A stretch of DNA of 9,350 nt from an uncultured Collinsella sp. (GTDB lineage: Bacteria; Actinomycetota; Coriobacteriia; Coriobacteriales; Coriobacteriaceae). The position numbers and the translations under genes are program-made. Positions 1 to 6,088 of this stretch are shown here, piece after piece; the stretch's first letter is position 1; each line of letters starts with the position of its first letter. The stretch spans positions 1 through 9,350 of the forward strand of contig URCS01000067.1 of NCBI GenBank assembly GCA_900546455.1, written 5' to 3'. A model generated the notes under the pieces. The model was not told the DNA's origin, did not search any database, and saw only the letters and a program-made list of their open reading frames with translations.

Positions 1-953
1 CGGCCAGCTGCCACCTGCTGTGGAACGGCAACGATTTTCGCATGCGCCGCTTTCTGATCGATCGCGGCGATGCTGCCGACGAGGCGCTCGACGACGAGCA
101 GCGCGCGTGGGCGCTCCAGAACCGATATCGTCTGCTCAGCCAGATGGAGGGCTACTGCAATACCACCGGCTGCCTACGCGAATACATGCTGCGCTACTTT
201 GGCGACGAGGCCGCGGCCGAGCATGCGGCAGCCGCCGCGGGCGGCACGGCAGACGACGCCGAGGGCTGCGGCAACTGCAGCAACTGTCTCACGCAGTTCG
301 AGGTCGAGGACGTCACCGATATGGCTCGCGCCGCCGTGCGCTATGTGGCCACGCGTCCCATGCGCTTTGGCAAGTCGCTGATCGCCGATGTGCTCCACGG
401 CGGCAACACCGAGCGTATTCGCCAGATGCATTTGGACGAGGACCGCGGCTACGGTGAGCTGTCGGGCGAATCGGTCGGGCGCATCAAGGACATCATCGGC
501 CAGCTGTGCGGTCGCGGTTATCTGGCTACCTCGCAGGGGCAGTACCCGGTCGTGGGACTGGGTCCGCGTGCCGGCGAGGTCGAGGACGAGGCGTTTGCCT
601 TTACCGTTAAGCGTCGCGCGTCCAAGCGCAAGGCCTCGGCCCGCGCCCGCCGCGCCGTCGATCTGCTGCGTGAGGAGGCCGAGCTGGATCAGCGCCCGCG
701 CGTGGGCGACGACGCCGAGCTGTTCGAGCGCCTGCGTGCCCTCCGCAAGGAGATCTCGACGGAGCTGGAGATGGCGCCGTACATGGTCTTCTCCGACAAG
801 GCCCTGCGCGGCCTGTGCCGCCTGCGCCCGCAGACGCGCGACGAGCTCATTCGGGTCAACGGCATTGGCGAGAAAAAGGCCGACGCCTTTGGCGAGCAGT
901 TTATGGCGGCGATTGAAGAGTTTGAGTCCGAGCATGCGCGGGATGGAGCGTAA
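1..953 (+). CDS. recQ: RecQ family ATP-dependent DNA helicase, C-terminal part (5' end outside window)
   Basis: The reading frame is open from the left edge (first whole codon at base 3) to TAA at 951-953, so about 316 residues of the C-terminal half are seen and the helicase core lies outside. It begins inside the RecQ zinc-binding region: residues like NDFRMRRFLID, a Cys in TTGCLREYMLRYFGD (Cys codon at 171) and CGNCSNC (267-287) supply the four zinc ligands. An RQC winged-helix domain follows (roughly 290-570, FGKSLIADVLHG and a GYL strand). After a basic linker (KRRASKRKASARARR) comes an HRDC domain (about 715-935, with FSDKALRGLCRLRP and a helix-hairpin-like VNGIGEKKADAFG). The full set of RecQ accessory domains is therefore present. 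RecQ enzymes unwind 3'-5' in recombination and fork repair. The next gene starts two bases after the stop, so cotranscription is likely. Identification is firm. Confidence 0.95.
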   Translation, partial: ASCHLLWNGNDFRMRRFLIDRGDAADEALDDEQRAWALQNRYRLLSQMEGYCNTTGCLREYMLRYFGDEAAAEHAAAAAGGTADDAEGCGNCSNCLTQFEVEDVTDMARAAVRYVATRPMRFGKSLIADVLHGGNTERIRQMHLDEDRGYGELSGESVGRIKDIIGQLCGRGYLATSQGQYPVVGLGPRAGEVEDEAFAFTVKRRASKRKASARARRAVDLLREEAELDQRPRVGDDAELFERLRALRKEISTELEMAPYMVFSDKALRGLCRLRPQTRDELIRVNGIGEKKADAFGEQFMAAIEEFESEHARDGA

Positions 954-955
954 CG

Positions 956-1711
956 ATGGCTTTCGATAGCAAGACCGACCGTACTGACGTGTCCGCCGTG
1001 CCGCTATACCAGCAGGTCATGGACGACTTAAAGGGCGAGATCGCGCGCGGCGTGTACGCTGCCGGCTCGCGCATTCCTTCCGAGATGGAGCTCGCGAAGT
1101 CCTACGGCGTGGGGCGCGTCACCGTGCGTCGCGCCATCGAGGAGCTGTCGCGTGCGGGGTATCTCAACCGCCAACAGGGGAGGGGTACCTTTGTGTGCGC
1201 TCCCAAGCTCAAGCGCAAGATTGTCCAGAAGGGCGACGTCCAGAGCTTTACTGAGGGTTGTGCTGCCAACGACATGGTGCCGGGTGCGCGTCTGGTGTCG
1301 CGCATGGTGGTCGCGGCGACGCGCGAGGACGCGGCGTTCTTTGGCGTGGAGCCCGGCTGCGAGCTTATCGTGGTCGAGCGCGTGCGCACGGCCGACGGCA
1401 TCCCCGTCATGCTCGAGAACAACGCCTTTGTGCTCGCCGACCATCCCTATCTGCAGACGCTTGCCGACAAGGGCCTCACGGACAATTCCATCTTTGCGCT
1501 CGTTGCCGAGCATTCGGGCCGTGCGCCGCTCAAGTCCGACCCTTGTACCGTGGAGATTGCGCTCGCCGATACTCAGGCGTCCTCGCTGCTGGAGGTGCCG
1601 GTCGGCGAGCCGCTCTTCTATATGGAGGCGTACTTTACCGACGAGGACGAGCGGCCCCTGCTGCTCGGACGCCAAAAGATCGTGGGCTCGCGCTACGTGT
1701 TCGACATCTAA
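956..1711 (+). CDS. GntR family transcriptional regulator with UTRA ligand-binding domain (HutC/FrlR type)
   Basis: This is a 251-residue protein. Residues 16-79 form the GntR winged helix: PLYQQVMDDLKGEIARGVY, then G-S-RIPSEMELAKSYGVGRVTVRRAIEEL and GYLNRQQGRGTFV. Residues about 96-248 are a UTRA domain, the small-molecule-binding fold of HutC-type regulators; it ends with the typical PLLLGRQKIVGSRYVF stretch. The ATG at 956 has GGAG at 945-948 upstream and lies two bases after the recQ stop. Members usually sense a phosphorylated sugar, amino sugar or amino-acid derivative and repress a neighbouring catabolic gene. The target inferred here is the SIS-domain gene at 1856, whose promoter region carries repeated ATAGAACA-like boxes. 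The effector cannot be read from sequence; a glycated-amine 6-phosphate would fit the neighbour. Family assignment is secure, target and ligand are inference. Confidence 0.93.
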   Translation: MAFDSKTDRTDVSAVPLYQQVMDDLKGEIARGVYAAGSRIPSEMELAKSYGVGRVTVRRAIEELSRAGYLNRQQGRGTFVCAPKLKRKIVQKGDVQSFTEGCAANDMVPGARLVSRMVVAATREDAAFFGVEPGCELIVVERVRTADGIPVMLENNAFVLADHPYLQTLADKGLTDNSIFALVAEHSGRAPLKSDPCTVEIALADTQASSLLEVPVGEPLFYMEAYFTDEDERPLLLGRQKIVGSRYVFDI

Positions 1712-1720
1712 CGTCCACAG

Positions 1721-1740
1721 ATAGAACAATATAGAACAAA
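1721..1740 (+). promoter_or_regulatory. Tandem ATAGAACAA boxes, candidate operator for the GntR regulator
   Basis: ATAGAACAAT (1721-1730) is followed immediately by ATAGAACAAA (1731-1740), a direct repeat with a 10 bp period that puts both copies on the same face of the helix. They lie just upstream of the -35 of the proposed promoter for the SIS gene. A degenerate second pair occurs at 1783-1800. HutC-type operators are more often palindromic, so assignment to the GntR protein is inference from position. Confidence 0.5.
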
Positions 1741-1754
1741 TTTGGTGAAATGGC

Positions 1755-1783
1755 TTCACGGGCGTCGTCGTGCGTGCTATAAA
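1755..1783 (+). promoter_or_regulatory. Sigma-70-like promoter with extended -10 for the SIS-domain gene
   Basis: TTCACG (1755-1760) and TATAAA (1778-1783) are separated by 17 bp, and the -10 is preceded by TGC, giving an extended -10. Transcription would start near 1790, leaving a leader of about 65 nt before the GTG at 1856. It falls between the two pairs of ATAGAACA-like boxes. The -35 matches the consensus at four of six positions. Confidence 0.5.
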
Positions 1784-1800
1784 TAGGACAACATAGAATG
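1783..1800 (+). promoter_or_regulatory. Second, degenerate pair of ATAGAACA-like boxes at the start site
   Basis: ATAGGACAAC (1783-1792) is followed by ATAGAATG (1793-1800), again with a 10 bp period. It lies 62 bp (about six helical turns) from the first pair and covers the expected transcription start. A regulator bound here would block initiation; binding at both pairs could also loop the promoter. This is a positional argument only. Confidence 0.4.
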
Positions 1801-1855
1801 ACCGCAGGTACGAGCTGCCGTCGTTCAAAGCCGCCACACAAGGAGGAGCATCACC

Positions 1856-2824
1856 GTGAACGCACACGATCTGGTTCAGGAAATTATCGAGCGCAAGGGC
1901 AAGATCGAGAACGTCTTTTGGATCGCCTGCGGCGGTTCGATGATCGACCTGATGCCGGCCAACGAGCTGCTCAAGCGCGAGGCCACCACGTTTGCCTCGA
2001 CGGTCTACACGGCGCGCGAGTTTTGCCTGATGGCTCCCAAGAGTCTTGGCGAGAAGTCGCTCGTCATCGCCTGCAGCCACAGCGGTAACACGCAGGAGGT
2101 CGTCGACGGCTGCGAGATGGCGCTGGCCGCCGGTGCCGAGGTCATTGCCCTCACTGACTGCGAGGGCTCAAAGATCGACAACGGCAAGTGGACCACCTGG
2201 GTCTATCCGTGGGGCGAAGGCGTGTCACAGGCCGAGGTGCCGCAGGGCATCGGCGCTCTGATCGCCGCCGAGTTGCTCGACCAGCAGGAGGGCTACGAGG
2301 CGCTCGTCGACATGTACGCCGGCCTCAAGCAGATGGATGCGCTGCTGCCCGCTGCCCGCGAAAAGGTCAACGCCGAGCTGGGCGCCCGCTTTGCCGAGCT
2401 CTGCCAGCAGCATAAGTTCTTCTACATCCTGGGATCCGGCCCCAACTTTAGCCAGACCTACGCCATGGCCATCTGCTCGCTCATGGAGATGCAATGGCAG
2501 CACTGCTGCTACATTCACTCCGGCGAGTATTTCCACGGCCCGTTCGAGGCAACCGAGCCCGGCGTGTTCTACTTTGTGCAGCTCGGATCGGGCGAGTGCC
2601 GCCCCATGGAGGAGCGCGCGCTCGCGTTCCTCAACACGCACACCGACACGATCATGGTGCTCGACGCGCTCGAGTACGGCGTGGGCGACGTGCCCGCCAG
2701 CGTGCGTTCGTACCTGGAGCCAATCTTCTTCTACAACATGAGCTGCGAGCTGCGCGCCGCCCGCGGCAAGGTGTTCGATCACAGCCCCGAGGTTCGTCGC
2801 TACATGGGCATCGAGCAGTACTAA
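1856..2824 (+). CDS. SIS-domain phosphosugar deglycase/isomerase, FrlB-like (probable fructosamine-6-phosphate deglycase)
   Basis: The protein has 322 residues and two SIS (sugar isomerase) halves. The first holds a Gly-rich start (FWIACGGSMIDLMPAN, 21-36) and the phosphate-binding CSHSGNTQEV (73-82). The second holds YILGSGPNFSQ (190-200) and HSGEYFHGPFE (221-231), which corresponds to the E-x-x-HGP motif of GlmS-type isomerases. The C-terminus, DHSPEVRRYMGIEQY, resembles FrlB/FraB-type deglycases, which split a fructosamine 6-phosphate into glucose 6-phosphate and an amine or amino acid. The GTG start at 1856 is chosen because AGGAGGAG (1841-1848) sits seven bases upstream. No signal peptide or membrane segment is seen, so it is cytosolic. 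It stands alone between a promoter and a terminator; no sugar kinase or transporter is adjacent, so substrate and uptake route remain open. The SIS fold is certain, the deglycase call is likely. Confidence 0.85.
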   Translation: MNAHDLVQEIIERKGKIENVFWIACGGSMIDLMPANELLKREATTFASTVYTAREFCLMAPKSLGEKSLVIACSHSGNTQEVVDGCEMALAAGAEVIALTDCEGSKIDNGKWTTWVYPWGEGVSQAEVPQGIGALIAAELLDQQEGYEALVDMYAGLKQMDALLPAAREKVNAELGARFAELCQQHKFFYILGSGPNFSQTYAMAICSLMEMQWQHCCYIHSGEYFHGPFEATEPGVFYFVQLGSGECRPMEERALAFLNTHTDTIMVLDALEYGVGDVPASVRSYLEPIFFYNMSCELRAARGKVFDHSPEVRRYMGIEQY

Positions 2825-2847
2825 TATACCGGGAATAACCTCTCACG

Positions 2848-2879
2848 ACGGGGTCTGCGCTGCGCGCGGGCCCCGTTTT
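2848..2879 (+). terminator. Rho-independent terminator of the SIS-domain gene
   Basis: A 13 bp stem (2848-2860 with 2864-2876, including two G-U pairs) closes a TGC loop. It is followed by a short T run (TTTT, 2876-2879). It begins 23 bases after the TAA of the SIS gene. The stem is very GC-rich, which offsets the short T tract. Confidence 0.75.
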
Positions 2880-2907
2880 GCGTTGTGGCGGCCGGATTCG
2901 TGTCTGC

Positions 2908-3102
2908 GCGAAAACGAAGGTGAATACTTTTCCGCGAAGTGAACGACCTATTTTGGACCCCCGAAGCATCCACACTTTTTGACGCCAAAACTGCAGGGAA
3001 AACTCGGCGAAACCGCAGGAAGCGGCGTCTGAAAAGTGTCGATGCTTCGGGGGCTCGTTTTTGCTCGTTCACTTCGCGGAAAAGTATTCACCTTCGATTC
3101 GC
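2908..3102. repeat. Long near-palindromic intergenic element (MITE- or structured-RNA-like)
   Basis: The outermost perfect arms are 32 nt each (2915-2946 with 3065-3096), with a weaker extension GCGAA/TTCGC (2908-2912, 3098-3102). Moving inward, an internal loop of about 11 by 11 nt is followed by a 13 bp perfect stem (2958-2970 with 3041-3053, CCCCCGAAGCATC), one C/C mismatch, an 8 bp stem (2972-2979 with 3032-3039), a 6 bp stem (2981-2986 with 3024-3029) and an apical CTGC-A-GG/CCGCAG stem (2991-2997 with 3013-3018). Nearly the whole element can fold into one hairpin on either strand. It lies between the convergent terminators of the SIS gene and the dehydrogenase. No convincing protein or target-site duplication is seen. 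Confidence 0.85.
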
Positions 3103-3120
3103 AAGGGCATTGCGTGAGTC

Positions 3121-3163
3121 AAAAAAAGCGTGCCGCGCCGGGTATTTCCGGCGCGGCACGCTT
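3121..3163 (-). terminator. Rho-independent terminator of the dehydrogenase gene
   Basis: A perfect 16 bp GC-rich stem (3126-3141 with 3148-3163) closes a 6-nt loop. On the - strand it is followed by seven T residues (the A run at 3121-3127; the innermost two also pair in the stem). It lies about 40 bases after the stop codon. Confidence 0.92.
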
Positions 3164-3204
3164 AGTATCGCGCTTAGATTCGCAAGGTTGCGGCAGCCAG
3201 CGGC

Positions 3205-4182
3205 CTACTTTGCGTCGTAGGCCTCGGCGTCCCACCAGTCGAGCTGGGCGATGTTGTCGCGGATGTGCTGGCAGCTCTTGTGGAAGCCCTCGAGCTCGTA
3301 CTCGGACAGGTCGAGCGTATAAACCTCCTCGACGCCCTCGGCGCCGATCACGCACGGCAGGGAGGTAAAGATGCCCTCCTCGCCATACTGGCCGGTCATG
3401 AGCGTGGAGGCGGAAAGCACGGCGTGCTCGTTGTGCAGCACGGCGGCGCAGACGCGCGCGGCGGAGTTGGCGACGGCGTACTCGGTGCACTGCTTGCCCT
3501 GGTAGGTCACATAGCCGCCCTTGCGCGCGAGCTCCTCGACCTCCATGTGGTCAAAGGCGTACTTGTCGGGGTTCTCGGCCTGAAGCTCGTTGAGGCTCTT
3601 GCCGGCGATGGTCGCGGCCTTAAAGGCAGCCAGCTGGCTAAAGCCGTGCTCGCCGATCATGTAGGCGTCGATGGACTTGGGGCTCACGCCGACCTTCTTG
3701 GAGATCTCGGTGCGCAGGCGGGCGGAGTCCAGGCCGCAGCCCGAGCCGATGATCTTCTTGGGATCGTAGCCGGTCAGGTGCCACAGCTCGGTGCACACGA
3801 CGTCGCAGGGGTTGGAGATGCTTACGAAGATGCCGTCGAAGCCGGCGTCGACGATGCGCTTGGCAAAGGTGCGGGCGGCGTCGGTGGTAAAGAACAGCTC
3901 GCCGTCGCGGTTGCCGGCGGCCAGCGCGACCTTACCGGCAGCGTTGACGATGACGTCGCAGCAGGCCAGCTCCTCGTAGTGGTCGTAGCAGTTGACGATC
4001 TTGGTGTTATACGGGACAAACGAAAGGGAGTCGCGCAGGTCCTGGACCTCGGACGTCACCTTGGCCTCGTTGATATCGCACAGGTACAGCTCGTCGGCAA
4101 TGCCCTGCATGAGCAGGCTGTTGGCGACATGTGCTCCTACGTGGCCCTGGCCGACCACACCGATCTTACGCGTCTGGTACAT
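3205..4182 (-). CDS. L-lactate / L-2-hydroxyacid dehydrogenase (LDH/MDH superfamily)
   Basis: This is a 325-residue NAD-dependent dehydrogenase. Visible features are the Rossmann motif GQGHVG (11-16), an acidic residue (Asp36) at the end of the second strand that favours NAD over NADP, the SNPCDV segment (123-128), LDSARLR (151-157, Asp152 and Arg155) and GEHGFS (177-182, proton-acceptor His179). The substrate loop (AAGKVALAAGNRDGE, 81-95) is not the classical GxxQKPGETR of lactate dehydrogenase. Together with ARKGGYVTYQGK and an LPCVIG segment it recalls L-2-hydroxyisocaproate dehydrogenases. It therefore reduces a 2-oxoacid to an L-2-hydroxyacid, probably pyruvate or a branched analogue, to reoxidise NADH in fermentation. 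The ATG at 4182 is chosen because GGAAGG (4191-4196 on this strand) lies eight bases upstream; the longer start at 4221 lacks such a site and overlaps a candidate -10. The gene is monocistronic. Confidence 0.9.
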   Translation of the reverse strand: MYQTRKIGVVGQGHVGAHVANSLLMQGIADELYLCDINEAKVTSEVQDLRDSLSFVPYNTKIVNCYDHYEELACCDVIVNAAGKVALAAGNRDGELFFTTDAARTFAKRIVDAGFDGIFVSISNPCDVVCTELWHLTGYDPKKIIGSGCGLDSARLRTEISKKVGVSPKSIDAYMIGEHGFSQLAAFKAATIAGKSLNELQAENPDKYAFDHMEVEELARKGGYVTYQGKQCTEYAVANSAARVCAAVLHNEHAVLSASTLMTGQYGEEGIFTSLPCVIGAEGVEEVYTLDLSEYELEGFHKSCQHIRDNIAQLDWWDAEAYDAK

Positions 4183-4219
4183 ACGAGTATCCTTCCGGCC
4201 GAGTTTTTTGCGTCGAACC

Positions 4220-4248
4220 ATTGTAGCGTCCTGCCGTCACTTTGCTAG
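4220..4248 (-). promoter_or_regulatory. Possible promoter of the dehydrogenase gene
   Basis: On the - strand TACAAT (4225-4220) fits a -10 element; CTAGCA (4248-4243), 17 bp upstream, is a weak -35. The predicted start would give a leader of about 30 nt before the ATG at 4182. The same bases on the + strand (TGCTAGACT, 4243-4251) could be an extended -10 for metA, so this short region may serve both divergent genes. Evidence is modest. Confidence 0.35.
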
Positions 4249-4259
4249 ACTAAAGCGCC

Positions 4260-4290
4260 GTAGATTTTTGGGACATGCCTTAATCTCTAC
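4260..4290 (+). repeat. Dispersed hairpin repeat, copy A (upstream of metA)
   Basis: GTAGA (4260-4264) pairs with TCTAC (4286-4290) around a loop containing TTTTTGGGACATGCCT. Bases 4260-4280 are identical over 21 nt to the - strand at 8856-8836, where the same sequence forms the hairpin after the M16C peptidase gene. Here the stem is shorter than in copy B. It lies about 100 nt upstream of metA, in the metA sense. The rest of this 170 bp leader holds a 6 bp CATCGC/GCGATG hairpin (4318-4332); no known riboswitch was recognised. Confidence 0.7.
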
Positions 4291-4393
4291 TTTTGGAGTG
4301 ATTTGGGCCGCTGACGGCATCGCTGGGCGATGTGCTCGCGCGGATAGGGCTGCTCGTTGTACCATAGCTGCAACTGACTCGTAAGGAGCATCC

Positions 4394-5320
4394 ATGCCCA
4401 TTCGCATCCCCGACGCCCTCCCTGCCGCCGCGCAGCTCGAGAGCGAGAACATCTTTGTCATGACCGAGTACCGCGCGCTGCACCAGGACATCCGTCCGCT
4501 GCGCGTGCTCATCCTCAACCTCATGCCCACCAAGATCGCCACCGAGACGCAGATCATGCGCAAGCTCTCCAACACGCCGCTACAGGTGGAGGTGGACCTG
4601 CTGCGCACCAAGACGCACGAGGCCACGCACGTGAGCGCTGGCCACCTGGAGACGTTCTACCGCACGTTCGACGACATCCGCGACATCCACTACGACGGCC
4701 TGATCATCACGGGCGCGCCGGTGGAGCAGATGCCGTTCGAAGAGGTCGACTACTGGCCCGAGCTCTGCCAGATTATGGATTGGTCCACCACGCACGTGCA
4801 TTCTACGTTGCACATTTGTTGGGGCGCGCAGGCGGGCCTGTATCACCACTACGGTATCCAGAAGCACGACCTGCCGGCAAAGGCGAGCGGCGTGTTCGAG
4901 CATCATCTGGTGAAGCCGCAAAGCCCGCTGGTCCGTGGTTTTGACGACCGCTTTTATGCCGTGCATTCGCGCAACACCGATGTGCGCCGCGAGGACGTGG
5001 AGGGCGAGCCGCAGCTTGAGGTCGTGGCTGTGTCCGACGAGGTGGGCCTGTACATCGTCAAGTCGACCGACAGCCGCCGCTTCTTTGTCTTTGGCCATCC
5101 CGAGTACGATACCGACACGCTGCGTCTGGAGTACGAGCGCGACGTGAAGCGCGGGCTCAACCCTCAGGTGCCGGCGCATTACTTCCCGAACGACGACCCC
5201 GCCGCCGAGCCGCGCAACGTCTGGCGTAGCCAGGCTCAGTTGCTCTACACCAATTGGCTCAACTACTACGTCTACCAGACCACGCCCTACGACCTGGCCC
5301 GCGCCGGCGAGGAGCACTAG
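4394..5320 (+). CDS. metA: Homoserine O-acyltransferase MetA (predicted acetyl-CoA type)
   Basis: The 308-residue protein matches MetA/HTS along its whole length (E. coli MetA is 309). It carries the nucleophile Cys142 in HICWGAQAG and the catalytic His235 and Glu237 in FGHPEYD, plus conserved LNLMPTKIATETQ (41-53) and TFYRTFDDI. It activates L-homoserine by O-acylation, the first committed step of methionine synthesis. Residue 111 (TGAPVEQMPFEEV) is Glu, whereas succinyl-CoA-using E. coli MetA has Gly there. From published work on the family, Glu111 points to acetyl-CoA, so O-acetylhomoserine is the likely product despite the common annotation as succinyltransferase. The ATG at 4394 follows AAGGAG (4383-4388) by five bases. 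The gene is probably monocistronic, since the next gene converges on it 25 bp away. I saw no SAM riboswitch or T-box in the leader. Confidence 0.95.
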   Translation: MPIRIPDALPAAAQLESENIFVMTEYRALHQDIRPLRVLILNLMPTKIATETQIMRKLSNTPLQVEVDLLRTKTHEATHVSAGHLETFYRTFDDIRDIHYDGLIITGAPVEQMPFEEVDYWPELCQIMDWSTTHVHSTLHICWGAQAGLYHHYGIQKHDLPAKASGVFEHHLVKPQSPLVRGFDDRFYAVHSRNTDVRREDVEGEPQLEVVAVSDEVGLYIVKSTDSRRFFVFGHPEYDTDTLRLEYERDVKRGLNPQVPAHYFPNDDPAAEPRNVWRSQAQLLYTNWLNYYVYQTTPYDLARAGEEH

Positions 5321-5345
5321 GCTGTCGGGGGGGGTACGCCGGCCG

Positions 5346-5942
5346 TTAGGCGCTGATGATGTGGGGTAGCGGCAGATCGTGGGCGTCGGTGGGAACGTGG
5401 TCGACACGCTGCTCGTCAAAGGCGATGCCGATGATTTGGCATGCGGGCGAGAGCATGGGCAGGTAGCGGTCGTAGCAACCTCCGCCGTAGCCCAGGCGCG
5501 CGCCGGCGCGGTCGAAAGCCACGAGCGGCACGATAATCATGTCGAGCTCGGCGGCTGGCGCGATGGGGAAGTGGTCGCTGTCGACGTCCGTGGCTGCAAA
5601 GGCCCGCGTAGGGTGGGCGATAAACGGGGCCTCGGACGCATCGCCGGCAGAGACTGCCCGCATGCACATGCACTGGCCACAAGCCATGGCGTCTGTTGCC
5701 GAGAGCATGCACGGATAGGCCACGCGCCAGCCACGCGCGACGGCCGCGGCGGCAAACGCGGCTGGGTCGACCTCGGAACCCATCGCGGCATAGACGGCAA
5801 CGGTGCGTTGGCCCGCAGTGCCGCTGGACTCCATCAGCTCAACAAGCCGCGCGCAGATAGCGGCGGACTTTGCCGCCCGCACATCCAAATCAATAGCATC
5901 GCGCCGGGCAATCACCGCCCGCCGCAACTCAGTCTTATCCAT
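5346..5942 (-). CDS. 5-formyltetrahydrofolate cyclo-ligase (MTHFS; YgfA/FthC family)
   Basis: This is a 198-residue protein, the usual length for the family. It starts with MDKTELRRAVIARRDAI, matching the basic N-terminal helix of these enzymes. It contains the signature VPLVAFDRAGARLGYGGG (138-155) followed by CYDRYL, which binds ATP and substrate, and a YAAMGSEVDP segment (51-60) equivalent to the family's EvdT strand. It converts 5-formyl-THF to 5,10-methenyl-THF with ATP, rescuing a dead-end folate. The middle (86-125) is Cys/Met/Ala-rich and poorly conserved. The ATG at 5942 is preferred because GAGG lies five bases upstream; an upstream TTG at 5969 would add nine unconserved residues. 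Its 3' end lies 25 bp from that of metA, with no clear terminator hairpin between them, only a G8 run at 5327-5334. Confidence 0.93.
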   Translation of the reverse strand: MDKTELRRAVIARRDAIDLDVRAAKSAAICARLVELMESSGTAGQRTVAVYAAMGSEVDPAAFAAAAVARGWRVAYPCMLSATDAMACGQCMCMRAVSAGDASEAPFIAHPTRAFAATDVDSDHFPIAPAAELDMIIVPLVAFDRAGARLGYGGGCYDRYLPMLSPACQIIGIAFDEQRVDHVPTDAHDLPLPHIISA

Positions 5943-5959
5943 CCCAGCCTCATCTCCCA

Positions 5960-5996
5960 AACCTACCAAAAAGGGATAGGTTTATTTTGGCAGGTT
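5960..5996. repeat. Inverted repeat upstream of the cyclo-ligase gene
   Basis: AACCTACCAAAA (5960-5971) and TTTTGGCAGGTT (5985-5996) are inverted with one mismatch around 13 bp. An alternative pairing is AAACCTA (5959-5965) with TAGGTTT (5976-5982). On the cyclo-ligase strand this covers the expected promoter or leader, so it may be an operator or leader hairpin. No regulator is assigned. Confidence 0.4.
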
Positions 5997-6042
5997 TTAT
6001 CTGGGCAAACGCGATATGGGCAGTAAAGCCACCGCAAATATG

Positions 6043-6075
6043 CCTGTGAACTGCGCCCTTTGTGGCTGTTTGGGC
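6043..6075 (+). repeat. Direct repeat flanking hicAB, left copy
   Basis: CCTGTGAACTGCGCCCTT (6043-6060) is identical to 6787-6804. The similarity continues through a GTG..TG..TTTGGGC segment with one indel and a few changes, to 6075 here. On the - strand this copy lies just after the hicB stop and sits inside a 6 bp AGCCAC/GTGGCT stem (6027-6032 with 6062-6067). It could double as a weak terminator for hicAB. Confidence 0.8.
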
Positions 6076-6088
6076 CTATGCGTTAATG

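Noticed and set aside
1028..2080. Long open frame on the - strand across the regulator and SIS genes, and similar ones at 174-935 (-) and 3265-4248 (+)
   Set aside because: These are antisense shadows expected from strong GC bias at third codon positions. Their translations are His/Arg/Leu/Ala-rich without family motifs, and the opposite strand has clear genes.
2821..3220. Two opposed reading frames within the long palindrome whose translations resemble each other (PEASTLF and KSVDASG in both)
   Set aside because: A palindrome automatically gives matching translations on the two strands. Neither frame has a ribosome binding site or a recognisable domain.
4183..4221. Longer start (ATG at 4221) for the dehydrogenase
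   Set aside because: The extra residues are basic and unlike the family, the ATG overlaps a candidate -10, and the GGAAGG site supports the ATG at 4182.
4222..4393. SAM riboswitch or T-box in the metA leader
   Set aside because: No conserved core of either class could be recognised; only a short CATCGC/GCGATG hairpin and the dispersed repeat are present.
5327..5334. Run of eight G as a possible phase-variation tract
   Set aside because: It lies after both stop codons in a 25 bp convergent gap, so a length change would not shift a gene or a promoter.
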